From NCBI RefSeq assembly GCF_011604685.1, contig NZ_CP050063.1, positions 6,241,001 through 6,305,000 on the forward strand: a stretch of 64,000 nucleotides of DNA, in the 5' to 3' direction. A program made the position numbers and the translations under genes. The stretch is from Spirosoma aureum. Its GTDB lineage: Bacteria; Bacteroidota; Bacteroidia; Cytophagales; Spirosomataceae. The notes beneath the pieces are model-generated. The model was not told the origin of the DNA. It searched no databases and saw only the letters and a program-made list of their open reading frames with translations. Positions 9,209-20,000 of the stretch are shown here, one piece after another. Within the stretch, counting starts at the first letter, position 1. Each line of letters starts with the position of its first letter.

Positions 9209-10341
9209 AACCATTTTTGAGATTTGTCTGGCCGGTATCGGTTGCGGCCGGTATAGCAGCCTGCTCGTCTTCGGGCAACGACAAAAAACCGACGGCCACC
9301 AAAGAGCCGGAAACACCGCAGGTAGTAATGACAACGGTTCAGGCGTTACAGCCCAGCAAACGTGTCACTCTGCCGGGTGAATTAAAACCCTGGAACCGGG
9401 TAAATATCTACGCAAAAGTGAAAGGATTTGTCCGTGATATTCCGGTCGATCGGGGCACGTTCGTTCGCAAAGGGCAGGTGTTGGCCCGGCTCGATGCCCC
9501 CGAAGTCATTTCGGAGCTCAGTCAGGCGCAGGCGCAGGTACAGGCTCAGGAAGCAACACTGGTCGAGCAAACAACCCGTTCGCGGGCCAGTCGACTAACT
9601 TATCAGCGCCTGTTGCAAACGGCAAAAATGGAGGGGGCCGTATCGGCCAACGAACTGGATCAGGCCCAGGCGAAAATGCAGGCCGATAGTGCTATGGTCG
9701 CGGTGGCACGTGGTACGGTGCAGGCTGCCCGCTCGAATTATCAGGCAAAAACCGAACTTCGGCAATATCTGACCATTACGGCCCCGTTCGACGGCATGGT
9801 CATCGAGCGGAATATCAGCCCTGGCGCACTGGTTGGTGCAGGTGATAGCGGAAAGCCGCTGTTTGTACTGGAAGATAGCCATACGCTTCGTTTGACGGTG
9901 GCTATTCCAGAAACGTTTGCCAATCAGCTAGCCGCAAAAAGCGCAGTTTCATTTACAGTAAACGCCATTCCTGAACGACGCTTTAACGCCAAATTAGCCC
10001 GTAGCGCCGAGAGTTTGGTAGAAGCAAACCGCGCCATGATGGCCGAATTTGACGTCAATAATGCGGCTCATGAATTGAAGTCTGGTATGTATGCCGAAGT
10101 AACACTTCCGATTGAACGCTCCGCGCGAACGATGTTCGTTCCAACATCATCGGTGGTGAGTTCCAGCGAAAAAATGTTCGTGATTCGGGTACATGACAAT
10201 CGGGCACAGTGGGTATCGGTGCAGAAAGGGAATGTCATTGACAGCCTGGTGGAAGTGTTCGGCGATCTGAAGCAGGGCGAACCCATCGTGAAAGCAGCTT
10301 CGGAAGAAATCCGGGATGGACAGGCGATTAAAGCGAAGTAA
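9205..10341 (+). CDS. RND efflux membrane-fusion lipoprotein (HlyD/AcrA type)
   Basis: This 378-residue periplasmic adaptor has a signal peptide ending in a lipobox (GIAAC, acylated Cys 20). A barrel-sandwich/lipoyl half-motif follows (about 60-95, with PWNRVNIYAKVKGFV). Next come an alpha-helical hairpin of Q/A-rich heptads (about 100-175), the second lipoyl half (TITAPFDGMVIERN), a beta-barrel domain and a membrane-proximal domain. It bridges the RND permease to the TolC-like channel encoded just upstream. The start overlaps the pump stop (ATGA), so translational coupling is expected. It ends 11 bases from the convergent receptor gene. Confidence 0.94.
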   Translation: MKPFLRFVWPVSVAAGIAACSSSGNDKKPTATKEPETPQVVMTTVQALQPSKRVTLPGELKPWNRVNIYAKVKGFVRDIPVDRGTFVRKGQVLARLDAPEVISELSQAQAQVQAQEATLVEQTTRSRASRLTYQRLLQTAKMEGAVSANELDQAQAKMQADSAMVAVARGTVQAARSNYQAKTELRQYLTITAPFDGMVIERNISPGALVGAGDSGKPLFVLEDSHTLRLTVAIPETFANQLAAKSAVSFTVNAIPERRFNAKLARSAESLVEANRAMMAEFDVNNAAHELKSGMYAEVTLPIERSARTMFVPTSSVVSSSEKMFVIRVHDNRAQWVSVQKGNVIDSLVEVFGDLKQGEPIVKAASEEIRDGQAIKAK

Positions 10342-10352
10342 TCCGATGGATT

Positions 10353-12848
10353 CTACCTTACCCGATTCTGTTCGTCCTCTACGCTGGACTGCCGCTGGCG
10401 GGCCGCTTTCAGGTTGCGATTACCGAAATTATAGGTGAAGGTCAGCCGGGCAACGCGGGTTTCCCAGCGATTGGTGAAGGTTAGATTCGTCATAGCATAC
10501 TGGATAGTGCCCCGGCTGCGGGTAATGTCCAGTATGTCGCTGATATTCAGACGCAGGATTGCTGCTTTGTTCAGCATCGTTTTCTGAAGCCCTACATTTA
10601 CCTGGCCCAAACCACTGAATCGTGCCTGACCGTATATCGAAGCCGTATTATACCAACCCGATAGTTCGGCAGTAAATCCTTTGGTGAGAGTAAAGCGGTG
10701 GTTCATCGTGAAATTGGCCGATACGCGTCGATAATCTAACCGCTGACCCAAATACTCAGCATTATATGCATTCAGGAAGATATCAGCCGTTTGCCGAACA
10801 GTCCACCAGGGCGCGAGTTTCAGCGGTGAACTCAAACTTAACACGACATTATCGAGTGCAGCCAGATTGACCGTAGTCGTTTTTAATACCTGCCCTTCCT
10901 GCTCGTTGACGCCCGTAATCACGTCGGTCGTATGGTTATAACCCAGGCTAACACTGGTTTCATTTTTGTATGTATAACCCAACTGTAGTGCATTCGTATA
11001 TTGAGGCCGAAGGAACGGATTTCCCTGCGCATAAGTATATGGGTCCATGACGTAAATGAATGGATTTAGATCCTGGTAGCTGGGCCGGTCGATTCTTCGG
11101 CTGTAGGAGCTCGTCCACTGATGATTGGGGCTGGCTTTAAAAGTTACGAACAGGCTGGGAAAGGCATTCAGATAACTGCGGTCAACAACTTTCTGAAGCG
11201 TTACCGAATTCCCGATCGATCGGGTGTATTCCATTCGTAAGCCAGCCTGCAGCGACCATTTTGTCCAGTTCCGGCTTCCGTTCAGATACCCAGCGCCAAT
11301 GGTTTCTTTATATAGGAAATGGTTCGTTCGCTGCGGATCGGGTACGTATCCACCTTCGGTCAGCGTGCCGAAACGTACATCATTGTCCGATGTAACATAG
11401 CTGACTTTGCCACCCGTTTCCAGTTTAATGCCATTCGTAAAGGGTTGAACGTAATCGAGTTTCGCGGCCCGGATCAGAATATCGGAAGGAGTCTGGTTAC
11501 GCTGAAGCAGGGTTGGCTGAATTTCTTCCTGCTGACCATTCAGATAACGTGTTTGCATATTGTCCTGCCCATTTACGTGAACCTGTGCGTAATCGACATC
11601 GACCGTCAGTTCCCGGCCTAACGTATCGAATGTATGTTTCAGGTTCGCATTGGCCGACAGCCGCTGCATTGGCCGGGTCGATGTGTTAATCATGGTTACG
11701 GTTTGCTGAAGTTGACTCGTAGCGTCATAAATCAGGTTTTTGTTGTCAATTTCTGCCTGACTTTCGTTGATCAATCCATTCGCCATGAAACCCAAAGTTG
11801 TTTTTCGGCTGAGCGTATAATCGGCCCCTACTTTAAAGGTATGGACCCGCTCGGTGCTGGTACGCGTCCCCAGGTTATTGACGGTTGTCATCGAATCGCC
11901 CGAACCGAACCGACGAAGTGCGTCCACCGAACCATAGCGTTTGCGATAATCATAGTTGTAGTTCCCAAAGAGGTTCCAGTTGCCCGACTTATGATTGACG
12001 GTTACGCCAGCCGACGCTTTCGGATAACGGCCATATCCAGCCCCGAACGTAGCACTACCGGCCGTTCCGCCAGTCAGATTCCGGCTACCGCGTTTGAGCC
12101 GGATGTTAATAATACCGGCGTTTCCGGCGGCATCGTATTTAGAGGAGGGATTCGTGATTAGTTCAATTGTCTGGACGCTGTTACTGGGTGTATTCCGTAA
12201 CAGATTAACCACTTCCTGCGCAGACAGATAAGTTGGTTTCCCATCGATCATGATCAGAACGCCTTCGCGCCCTTTGAAACTGATCCGGTCATTCTGATTA
12301 TCGACCACAACACCCGGTGACTTTTCGAGCACATCGAGTGCCGTTCCTCCCGCCGAAACGATACTATTTTCGACGTTGACGACTGTTTTGTCGGGTAATT
12401 GTTCGATAAATGGCTTTTGGCCCGTAACGGTCACTTCGCCTAATGTTTTGGTCGCCTGAAGGAGCACAAGCGTTGGTACGGTAAGCTGTTGCTGATCGGG
12501 AGTCAGTGTAAACGGGCGGGATGTATTCTTCTGGAAACCAACTACCTGAGCCGATACACGATACGTACCCGGAGTGATATTCTCAAAAACGTAATGACCT
12601 TCTGCATCACCGATAGTCCCTTTCACTAACGTAGAGTCGCTGGCTTTTACCAGCATAAGCGTGGCAAATTCGAGCGGTTTATCAGTTGCAGTATGGATAG
12701 AGCCACGTATCGTAGCGCGGACAGGCGATTGGGAATAACTACTGATTGAGAGCAGCGTACTCATAACGAGCAGCAGGCTTTGTACTAAAATAAGTTGAGC
12801 GGAAGGGCTGGGAACCGGGCAATTGTGTAGTAGAGGTTGGCGTTTCAT
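10353..12848 (-). CDS. TonB-dependent receptor, outer-membrane beta-barrel family
   Basis: This 831-residue outer-membrane protein has a long n-region and signal helix (about 18-40). A carboxypeptidase-regulatory-like Ig domain follows (about 44-130, ATIRGSIHTATDKPLEFATL). Next are a plug (about 150-260, with VLEKSPGVVVDNQNDRIS and the PSSKYDAAGNAGIINI segment) and a barrel of the OMP_b-brl_3 type rather than the SusC type. These proteins are usually peptide, siderophore or unknown-ligand transporters. There is no SusD partner or sigma/anti-sigma pair beside it, so the ligand is open. It converges with the efflux operon across an 11-base gap. Confidence 0.92.
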   Translation of the reverse strand: MKRQPLLHNCPVPSPSAQLILVQSLLLVMSTLLSISSYSQSPVRATIRGSIHTATDKPLEFATLMLVKASDSTLVKGTIGDAEGHYVFENITPGTYRVSAQVVGFQKNTSRPFTLTPDQQQLTVPTLVLLQATKTLGEVTVTGQKPFIEQLPDKTVVNVENSIVSAGGTALDVLEKSPGVVVDNQNDRISFKGREGVLIMIDGKPTYLSAQEVVNLLRNTPSNSVQTIELITNPSSKYDAAGNAGIINIRLKRGSRNLTGGTAGSATFGAGYGRYPKASAGVTVNHKSGNWNLFGNYNYDYRKRYGSVDALRRFGSGDSMTTVNNLGTRTSTERVHTFKVGADYTLSRKTTLGFMANGLINESQAEIDNKNLIYDATSQLQQTVTMINTSTRPMQRLSANANLKHTFDTLGRELTVDVDYAQVHVNGQDNMQTRYLNGQQEEIQPTLLQRNQTPSDILIRAAKLDYVQPFTNGIKLETGGKVSYVTSDNDVRFGTLTEGGYVPDPQRTNHFLYKETIGAGYLNGSRNWTKWSLQAGLRMEYTRSIGNSVTLQKVVDRSYLNAFPSLFVTFKASPNHQWTSSYSRRIDRPSYQDLNPFIYVMDPYTYAQGNPFLRPQYTNALQLGYTYKNETSVSLGYNHTTDVITGVNEQEGQVLKTTTVNLAALDNVVLSLSSPLKLAPWWTVRQTADIFLNAYNAEYLGQRLDYRRVSANFTMNHRFTLTKGFTAELSGWYNTASIYGQARFSGLGQVNVGLQKTMLNKAAILRLNISDILDITRSRGTIQYAMTNLTFTNRWETRVARLTFTYNFGNRNLKAARQRQSSVEDEQNRVR

Positions 12849-13001
12849 TGCAGTTGTTGTTTAACACTGCAAAGTTGGCGGGTTCACCGACGCCCATCAA
12901 TCGCACAAACATGTGAAATAGAGCCCATTTTGTGCCGCTGGTTGCCAGCAATACCCTATTCATGCGAGTCGGATAGTTTCTGACCAGCTCGAAATAGTAC
13001 C

Positions 13002-13925
13002 TTACACCTGTTTCCGATACTGCGCTGGCGACATGCCCACTTCCCGCCGAAACAGTTTCATGAAATAGGTCAGGTTGTTAAAGCCGCAGTCGATGCTGAT
13101 GTCGGCTAAGTAGCGATTGGTGGTGCGCAGCAATTTAGACGCCAGCGCAATACGCTGCTGGTTAATAAAATCTACGGGTGTCATACCGAATGTTTGCCTG
13201 AAGGTTCGGTAGAAATTGGGTTCGCTCATACACGCTTCGTCGGCCAGTTCCTTAATGGGTAGATTCCGGCTCAGATTTTTATTGATGTACTGAGCGATGT
13301 GAGCTAATCGATTCACATTTGCAACGTTCGTTTCTGCGCTCAGTAGCAGCGTACGGGCCTGGGTTTGCATCAATCGTACGACCAGCTCCTGTAAAACAAG
13401 ATTAGCGAACACCTCTTTAGCCTTATTATTTTCGGTAAAAATGTAAATGAGTCGGGCAATAAGCTGGTGAATTGGCCCGTCATTTGTCAGAAAGAAATTC
13501 GCCTGACCAAATTGCCAGCCATTCGAATTGTCGATCAGGGGTGCCCGGTCGTTTAACAGATCCGTTACCTGTTTCACCTTTCCGGGGTCAATGGCCAGTG
13601 CCAGACACTGCGTAGGATTCAGCCTTTGCGCTTCCGGAAAATCGATGCGCATGGTTTCCTGGCCGGGCACAATCACCGACTCACCGGGCAGAAAATCGAA
13701 CGAGGGCGTACCCGGCAAATGCATTACTTTTTTTCCCCGTATCATACTGGCCAGTACAGGGCTGCTAAATGTTAACTCGACTTTCTCGGCGATATGTTGC
13801 GTTTCGTAGATGTTTAATTCTGCCGTATCAATCGTATAAGCAGTCCGATTCTCTACTTCCTGTTCCAGCCTTCGGGACTGTAAATGGCGTGAAATGTCAA
13901 GTGGAGTTGTCTGTACGCTTTTCAT
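13002..13925 (-). CDS. AraC-family transcriptional regulator
   Basis: This 307-residue protein has an AraC_N-type sensing domain (about 20-190, with PGESVIVPG and a DFPEAQRLNP segment). A C-terminal double helix-turn-helix follows (about 205-305, ending in the signature FFRREVGMSPAQYRK-like segment, here FRREVGMSPAQYRK). It is transcribed divergently from the aldehyde dehydrogenase/DUF779 pair across a 370-base gap. This is the arrangement found where AraC_N regulators switch on alcohol or aldehyde oxidation genes, so it is the likely local activator. The link is inferred from position. Confidence 0.9.
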   Translation of the reverse strand: MKSVQTTPLDISRHLQSRRLEQEVENRTAYTIDTAELNIYETQHIAEKVELTFSSPVLASMIRGKKVMHLPGTPSFDFLPGESVIVPGQETMRIDFPEAQRLNPTQCLALAIDPGKVKQVTDLLNDRAPLIDNSNGWQFGQANFFLTNDGPIHQLIARLIYIFTENNKAKEVFANLVLQELVVRLMQTQARTLLLSAETNVANVNRLAHIAQYINKNLSRNLPIKELADEACMSEPNFYRTFRQTFGMTPVDFINQQRIALASKLLRTTNRYLADISIDCGFNNLTYFMKLFRREVGMSPAQYRKQV

Positions 13926-14294
13926 GAGGAATGGGCTATTTAGGCAGGCTTTAATTGACTGAAAGCAGCTTACTCATCTGCAAATTAGGCATTTAAAACC
14001 GTTCGTTTAGTGTTATTGTTATATATTTTATTGTGATTAAAAGAATATACGATTCTATCAACCAAGCTGATTCTGGCTTTTCTTCTCCTGCTATCCCGAA
14101 CAGAGCAGATCCTCCCGGCGAGTAATTTGTAAAGTAATCAATAGTTGTAAATTCTCCTTTTATCCAGATAGCAGCTTCGGCGTTAGACGCAACTTTGATA
14201 GGATTGTGCTAGCAGACGATACGATTGATAAACTATTCTTGAACAATTCACGCAAACTTTGTAACAAATCCAATTTAACTTTTTAGCAACAAAT
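13926..14294. promoter_or_regulatory. divergent promoter region AraC / aldehyde dehydrogenase
   Basis: This 370-base AT-rich region separates two divergent start codons and must hold both promoters. I saw TTTG-like boxes near the dehydrogenase start, but none with the right TTG to TAnnTTTG spacing, so exact boxes are not called. Confidence 0.4.
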
Positions 14295-15821
14295 ATGGAA
14301 GTCTTAGAAGCCCCCAGTAAGATTCTACCCCGGCCGGAGTTCAAGAGCCAATACGAAAACTACATCGGTGGCAAGTGGGTAGCACCAGTAGACGGTGAGT
14401 ATTTCAATAATACATCGCCAATCGACGACAGTCTGATCGCCCGTGTTCCGCGTTCGAAAGCCGCCGATATCGATCTGGCTCTTGATGCCGCTCACAAAGC
14501 TTTCCCGGCCTGGTCGCGCACGTCAGCCACCGAACGCAGTAATATTCTCCTTCGCATTGCCGATAAAATAGAGCAGAATCTGGAGTTTCTGGCCCGTGTC
14601 GAAACAGTTGAAAACGGGAAGGCTGTTCGTGAAACGCTGGCAGCTGATTTACCGTTGGTTATCGATCATTTCCGTTATTTTGCTGGTGTAATCCGTGCTG
14701 AAGAAGGCAGTCTGGCCGAACTCGACTCCAATACCGTTTCGTTGATCGTTAAAGAACCCATTGGTGTTGTTGGGCAGATTATTCCCTGGAATTTCCCACT
14801 CCTGATGGCCACCTGGAAACTGGCTCCTGCCTTAGCTGCGGGTTGCTGCGTTGTCATGAAACCTGCCGAGCAAACGCCCACGTCCATTCTGGTTTTGATG
14901 GAAATACTGGAAGGACTGATTCCAGCGGGTGTGGTGAATATCGTTAATGGCTTCGGACCGGAAGCAGGTAAACCGCTGGCTCAATCGAAGCGGGTGGCCA
15001 AAGTGGCCTTCACGGGCGAAACTACAACGGGGCGCCTGATTATGCAGTACGCATCCGAAAACCTGATTCCGGTAACGATGGAACTGGGTGGAAAATCGCC
15101 GAATATCTTTATGGAGTCGATTGCCGACGCCGACGATGAATTCTTCGACAAGTGCGTAGAAGGTGCGGTCATGTTTGCGCTGAACCAGGGGGAAATCTGT
15201 ACCTGTCCATCCCGACTTTTAATTCATGAGCGGGCCTATGACCGGTTTATCGAACGGGTAATCGAGCGGACCAAAGCCATCAAACTCGGCCATCCTCTCG
15301 ACCCTGAAACGATGATGGGAGCCCAGGCCAGTAATGATCAGTACGAAAAGATCCTTTCCTACATCGACATTGGCAAGCAGGAAGGAGCCGAAATACTAAC
15401 TGGCGGTGGCCCCGCCGGATTGGTTGGAAATGATCTGGAAAGTGGCTACTACATCCAGCCGACGATCTTCAAAGGCAACAACAAAATGCGCATTTTTCAG
15501 GAAGAGATTTTCGGTCCCGTGGTGTCCGTAACTACCTTCAAAGATGGAAACGAAGCCATTGCTATGGCGAACGATACCCTCTATGGCTTAGGTGCTGGCC
15601 TATGGACGCGCGATGCCCATGAGTTGTATCAGGTTCCGCGGGAGATACAGGCAGGTCGTGTGTGGGTCAACTGCTACCATAACTACCCGGCACACGCTCC
15701 CTTTGGCGGCTATAAGAAGTCGGGTTTCGGTCGGGAAAATCACCACATGATGCTCAACCATTATCGTCAGAGCAAGAACATTCTTATCTCGTATAGCAAG
15801 AGCAAACTTGGGTTCTTTTAG
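14295..15821 (+). CDS. NAD(P)-dependent aldehyde dehydrogenase (ExaC/AldB-like)
   Basis: This 508-residue cytosolic enzyme oxidises an aldehyde to the acid. Visible features are the Rossmann entry around IIPWNFPLL (162-170), general base E263 in [10 protein letters not shown], and nucleophile C302 in [11 protein letters not shown]. The C-x-C-P-S-R form is typical of the bacterial acetaldehyde/chloroacetaldehyde branch. The C-terminal [15 protein letters not shown] is the family signature. Pairing with DUF779 and an AraC_N regulator supports an alcohol/acetaldehyde role. The stop codon lies inside the left arm of a palindromic repeat, and an intrinsic terminator follows. Confidence 0.95.
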   Translation: MEVLEAPSKILPRPEFKSQYENYIGGKWVAPVDGEYFNNTSPIDDSLIARVPRSKAADIDLALDAAHKAFPAWSRTSATERSNILLRIADKIEQNLEFLARVETVENGKAVRETLAADLPLVIDHFRYFAGVIRAEEGSLAELDSNTVSLIVKEPIGVVGQIIPWNFPLLMATWKLAPALAAGCCVVMKPAEQTPTSILVLMEILEGLIPAGVVNIVNGFGPEAGKPLAQSKRVAKVAFTGETTTGRLIMQYASENLIPVTMELGGKSPNIFMESIADADDEFFDKCVEGAVMFALNQGEICTCPSRLLIHERAYDRFIERVIERTKAIKLGHPLDPETMMGAQASNDQYEKILSYIDIGKQEGAEILTGGGPAGLVGNDLESGYYIQPTIFKGNNKMRIFQEEIFGPVVSVTTFKDGNEAIAMANDTLYGLGAGLWTRDAHELYQVPREIQAGRVWVNCYHNYPAHAPFGGYKKSGFGRENHHMMLNHYRQSKNILISYSKSKLGFF

Positions 15822-15869
15822 CTTCGAGCCGTGCCACGGTTCCAAACCGTGGCACGGCTCGAAGCTAAA
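15817..15869. repeat. dispersed palindrome, copy A
   Basis: Arms of 25 bases (15817-15841 and 15845-15869) are perfectly complementary around a 3-base loop. The inner part is the shared core CGTGCCACGGTT. The outer part (TTTAGCTTCGAG) is unique to this site and includes the stop codon of the aldehyde dehydrogenase. The other copies are at 24170, 49282, 56436 and 57297. Confidence 0.9.
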
Positions 15870-15902
15870 GCCCTATTGATAAGTGGGTGTAGATAGGGGG
15901 TT

Positions 15903-15948
15903 GAGCGAGTGAATGAGCGAGCACATGCAGACTCATTCGCTCCTTTTT
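15903..15948 (+). terminator. intrinsic terminator after aldehyde dehydrogenase
   Basis: The stem GAGC + GAATGAG (15903-15917, with a 4-base bulge) pairs with CTCATTC + GCTC (15932-15942) and is followed by CTTTTT on the plus strand. This terminates or attenuates transcription before the DUF779 gene. Confidence 0.6.
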
Positions 15949-16008
15949 CTGCTTTCTCGAAAAGACGTTTATTATTGACAGCTAAAGGTGTTTCTTTATT
16001 GATTTTTT

Positions 16009-16398
16009 ATGACAACTCAAACCATCCCGCGCGTAGACCTCACTCCGGCTGCCGCAGACGTTATCGAAAAACTTAGGGCTCAACACGGGCCACTAATGTT
16101 TCACCAGAGCGGAGGATGCTGTGATGGTTCGTCGCCCATGTGCTATGCCGTGGGCGATTTTATTATTGGGTCATCCGATGTATGGCTGGGCCAGATTAAT
16201 GGCTGCGACTTCTGGATGTCGGATGATCAATTTGAGTACTGGCGGCATACCCACCTCACCGTTGATGTCACGCGAGGACGGGGTGCCAGCTTTTCACTGG
16301 AGATTCCGATGGGCATCCGTTTCCTGATCCGTTCCCGGCTATTCGGGGAAAACGAGATGAACCACCTGACGCCCATACGAATAGGAGGTGAAGCATAA
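16009..16398 (+). CDS. DUF779 domain protein, aldehyde dehydrogenase companion
   Basis: This 129-residue protein contains the DUF779 hallmarks: an early GPLMFHQSGGCCDGSSPMC cysteine-rich turn, a central WMSDDQFEYW segment, and a C-terminal GASFSLEIPMGIRFL. Members sit almost always beside acetaldehyde-type dehydrogenases, and their biochemical role is unclear. The paired cysteines and histidine could bind metal or a cofactor, which is inference. It lies 187 bases downstream of the dehydrogenase, separated by the copy A palindrome and a terminator, so it may have its own promoter. Its stop codon forms part of a hairpin shared with the convergent regulator gene. Confidence 0.92.
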   Translation: MTTQTIPRVDLTPAAADVIEKLRAQHGPLMFHQSGGCCDGSSPMCYAVGDFIIGSSDVWLGQINGCDFWMSDDQFEYWRHTHLTVDVTRGRGASFSLEIPMGIRFLIRSRLFGENEMNHLTPIRIGGEA

Positions 16399-16419
16399 AG
16401 ACGCCCGGTTGCGTCTTTA
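16396..16419. terminator. convergent hairpin built from both stop codons
   Basis: The arms TAAAGACGC (16396-16404) and GCGTCTTTA (16411-16419) are perfect complements around a 6-base loop. The TAA of the plus-strand gene is the first three bases. The complementary stop of the minus-strand regulator is the last three. It is probably a bidirectional end signal, although the U-runs are minimal. Confidence 0.6.
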
Positions 16420-17055
16420 CACCAATCCTTCCCGCATAGCTTTTAAAACGGCTTCGGTTTTGGAGTTGACCTGAAGTTTATCGTAAATGCTACGGATGTG
16501 CGACCGAACGGTGTCAATACTGATATGCAATTCGTCGGCGATCAGTTTGTAGCTATATCCACTAACCAACCCTTTTACAATATCCAGTTCACGAGCCGAT
16601 AAATTATATTCTTCCGTTGGCCGTGCTTTAGGCTGCTGAAAGTGCTGCAAAATTTTTCGGGCAATGCTCGCCGTCATGGGTGATCCGCCCCGGTACAGAT
16701 CGAAAATAGCGGCTATCAGTTCTGCCGGGGACGTATGCTTGAGCAAATAGCCGCTGGCTCCGTTGCGAATGGCCCGAAATATCTTGTCTTCATCATCAAA
16801 TACGGTCAGCATTAGCACCTGAGTGGCAGGTAAAATGGCTTTAACCAGCGGTACGGCATCAATTCCGCTCAGTCCCGGCAAATCGATATCCATTAACACC
16901 ACATCCGGGTGGAGTGACCGAATTTCATCGGGCAGATGCTGACAGTTGCCGAATGCTCCGCGTAGTGACAGGCCGGGTGTTGCCTGAATCAAATACGACA
17001 ATCCTTCGCGTAGTTCGCGATTATCTTCATAGTATATAATGCCGATATCAGTCAT
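16417..17055 (-). CDS. NarL/FixJ-family response regulator
   Basis: This 212-residue regulator has a receiver domain with phospho-acceptor D56 (VVLMDIDLPG), the T in MLTVFDDE and the lysine in GYLLKHTSP. The C-terminal LuxR-type helix-turn-helix (about 145-208) includes LSARELDIVKGLVSGYSYK and HISIDTVRSHIRSIYDKL. It lies 6 bases downstream of the large sensor kinase gene, in the same operon, and should be its phosphotransfer partner. Output genes are not evident nearby. Confidence 0.94.
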   Translation of the reverse strand: MTDIGIIYYEDNRELREGLSYLIQATPGLSLRGAFGNCQHLPDEIRSLHPDVVLMDIDLPGLSGIDAVPLVKAILPATQVLMLTVFDDEDKIFRAIRNGASGYLLKHTSPAELIAAIFDLYRGGSPMTASIARKILQHFQQPKARPTEEYNLSARELDIVKGLVSGYSYKLIADELHISIDTVRSHIRSIYDKLQVNSKTEAVLKAMREGLV

Positions 17056-17061
17056 GATCCG

Positions 17062-20000
17062 TTAGGATAGAGTAGCCGTTAATGAAATGGATGTGCCTGC
17101 GCCTGGTGCTGATATAATGTTGAGTTTAGCCCGAATGTCATGCGCTCTTGTCTGCAGATTTGCCAGCCCGTTGCCCGAACGAACCGTACCCGTATCAAAG
17201 CCCTGCCCATCGTCCTGAATCAGAACGTGGAGTTGGCGACCTGTCACAGTTAGGGTCACGTCCACTCGCATACAATCGGCATATTTAACGGCATTGTTGA
17301 CGCTTTCTTTGAAGATCAGGTACAGATTCCGTCGCTGTTCGACGTTCAGTTTCAGGACCGGGAAAGGCTCACCTACGGTCATTGTGAATGTAATTCCTTT
17401 CGCTTCGGTGAGTCGTAAGCCAAACTCTCGCATCCGGCTTACCACATCGTCCAGACCATCATGACGCGCTTTAATCGTCCAGATAATATCCTGCATCGAC
17501 TCGGCCAGTGTAGTAGCATTGGCACTAATTCGCTGTAAAAGGGGCACTGACTCTGGACGAATATCGGCAATCTGAGCCTGAACCACATCGCTAAAAATAC
17601 GAATACTGCTTAGCGTAGACCCAATGTCATCGTGCAAATCTTTGGCGATGCGATCACGGATTCGGTTAACTCGTTGCTGCTGATTCTGTCGATTGCGGTA
17701 GATTCCCCACAAAGCTCCCATTATGACAGCCAGAATCAAGAGTTTGAACCATAGTGTCTGGTAATAGGCCGGAATAACGCGTATCAATAAGGTCGTGCCG
17801 GTCTGATTCCATACGCCATCGTTATTGGCTGCCCGAATGCGCAGCTGATAATTACCGGGCGCTAAATTGGTATACGTTGCCGTGCGGGCATCGGTGGTAA
17901 TCCACTCGTCGTCAAAATCCACCAGTCGATACGCATATCGGTTCTTTGCAGACTGACTATAGTTAAGCGCAGCAAAGCCGATCGTAAGGGTCGTTTCGCC
18001 GGGCGCCAGTTGTATTGATTGGGCGGGTTCAAGCGTACGCAGATGATTATTGACCCGAACCTCTGTAATGACAACCGGGGGCGGCACTCGATTCTGTCGT
18101 AGTTGCTCCGGTCGAAAGTAAGTAAAGCCGCCTTCTGCCCCAATGAATAATTCGCCCTGCCGATTTTGCGTGATCGGCTGAAACAAACTGTTCGTTAATA
18201 ATCCGCTGGCTTTACTGTAATACTGAAAACGCCCCGTTGCTGGGTCAAGCTCGTGCAACTGTTCGTCGGTTGCCAGCCAGAGGTGGCCGCGTTTGTCCTC
18301 GGCAATCCCGAAAATATGGTCCGCTAATAGTCCATTGGCTAACGTATATGTTTGGGAAACCCGCCCGGTTGTGTCAGCCTTCACCAGAAAATCAATTCCC
18401 GATAACCACACGTTACCAGCTTTATCGACCAGAAATGTGCTCTGTAACTGATCTGACGGTTGAACCGTACGCCCGGTCGTCTTGATTTGCAATCGTACAG
18501 TATGATTACGTTCAGGGCTGATCCGAAATAAGCCTCGTGTTGTCAGCACCCACAGTCGTCCACGGGCATCTTCCTGTATCCTACTCACGCCCAAATGTCG
18601 CCCAGAGTCGCCTTTAATCGGCCAGGAGTGTATCTGATCGGTCGCTGGATCGTACCAAAATAAACCCTGTCGGACAGAACCTAACCAGAGACGCCCCCGA
18701 CGATCATGATATAGATGCCTGACACTTACTCTTGGGTAGCTTTTTGAGCTATTTGGCACACTCAGCTTTCTTTTGTCTGTAGTAAAGCTGGCCTCGTCAG
18801 ACAAAAAATTCTGACGATACTGCCACTGATTAGTGGTGGGATTGTAGATTCCAACCCCATCTTCCAGGCCGACCCAAACCCTCCCAGTCAAATCCTGTGT
18901 GAGTGCGTAGGACTTTTTCCCCGCAATAGAAGTTGGCACAGGAATCGCCTTGAGATCAGCCTGTTGTCGATTCCAGCGAAACAAGTTTACTTTATCGGTG
19001 ATGCCCCAATAGACTGGGTCCTTATGTCGATCCTGCTTTATAATCTGCACGTTTTCGATCAATTCTTTATCGTTGGCAACGCGCACCAACTGCCGCCCAA
19101 ACTTTAATGCCAGTGGATCAATTATGGCAAGGCCATGTGTGGTACCCACCCAAAGTGCATTTGTCAATGAATCACCATACAAAGGGCCAGTTATTCCCCC
19201 AGGATAGCTATTTGGATCATCGGTCATTCGGGCAAAGTCGGTATACTTATTTTTATCGGGCTCATAGCGGGTTAGTTGCGAGAGTCCACCCAGCCAGAAA
19301 ACTGGTTTACCATCGGCTCCTTTCGCTTCTGCCATTTCGGTCACGAGTAGCTGACGGTCAAGGTACTTGACAAAACGGTTCGTTTTAGCGTCATAGTGCA
19401 ACAGACCCCACGGCTCTAGCTGGGCAAAAAGCTGACCGTTCCGGCTCTCAAACAACCCAATGACATCAACTGCACCCGTAGCATGAAGCGGTTTTTTACC
19501 AATGACATAGGTCCATTGGCGCGTCACCTGATCAAACTTATATATGGTTCCTGGCATAAACAGCCATAATTGTCCGCGTCGGTCAGGCACTGGCGTGGCA
19601 TAGGACGTTGGCATCGCATAGGGCAATGAATAGGCCGTTAGCTGTAGCGTCTGGGGATCAATTCGATACAAACGATCGACGGAGGAAAACCAGCCCATCC
19701 CGGCCTGATCGAAACGAACGGGCGATATAAAATCATTATCAGCCTGCTTATCCTGGAGTTGTGGCAGCAATATGGTCTGTCCCCGTTCACGGAGCGGGTC
19801 AAATCGGTAAAGGCCACGGTTTGTTGATACCCACAGATAACCATTACGGTCAGGTGTAATCCCATTCGATACAATGTAGTTACCCGGCAAATCTTTGGCC
19901 TGACCTGTCCGTTTATAAATCTTGAACTGAAGACCATCGAAGCGGTTTAGCCCATTGAGCGTACCGATCCACATAAACCCGCGCTGATCTTTCGCGATGG

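Noticed and set aside
15901..16008. CRISPR-like repeats near GAGCGAGTGAATGAGCGAG
   Set aside because: The short repeated GAGCGA words are the arm of a single terminator stem; no regular spacing or further units exist.
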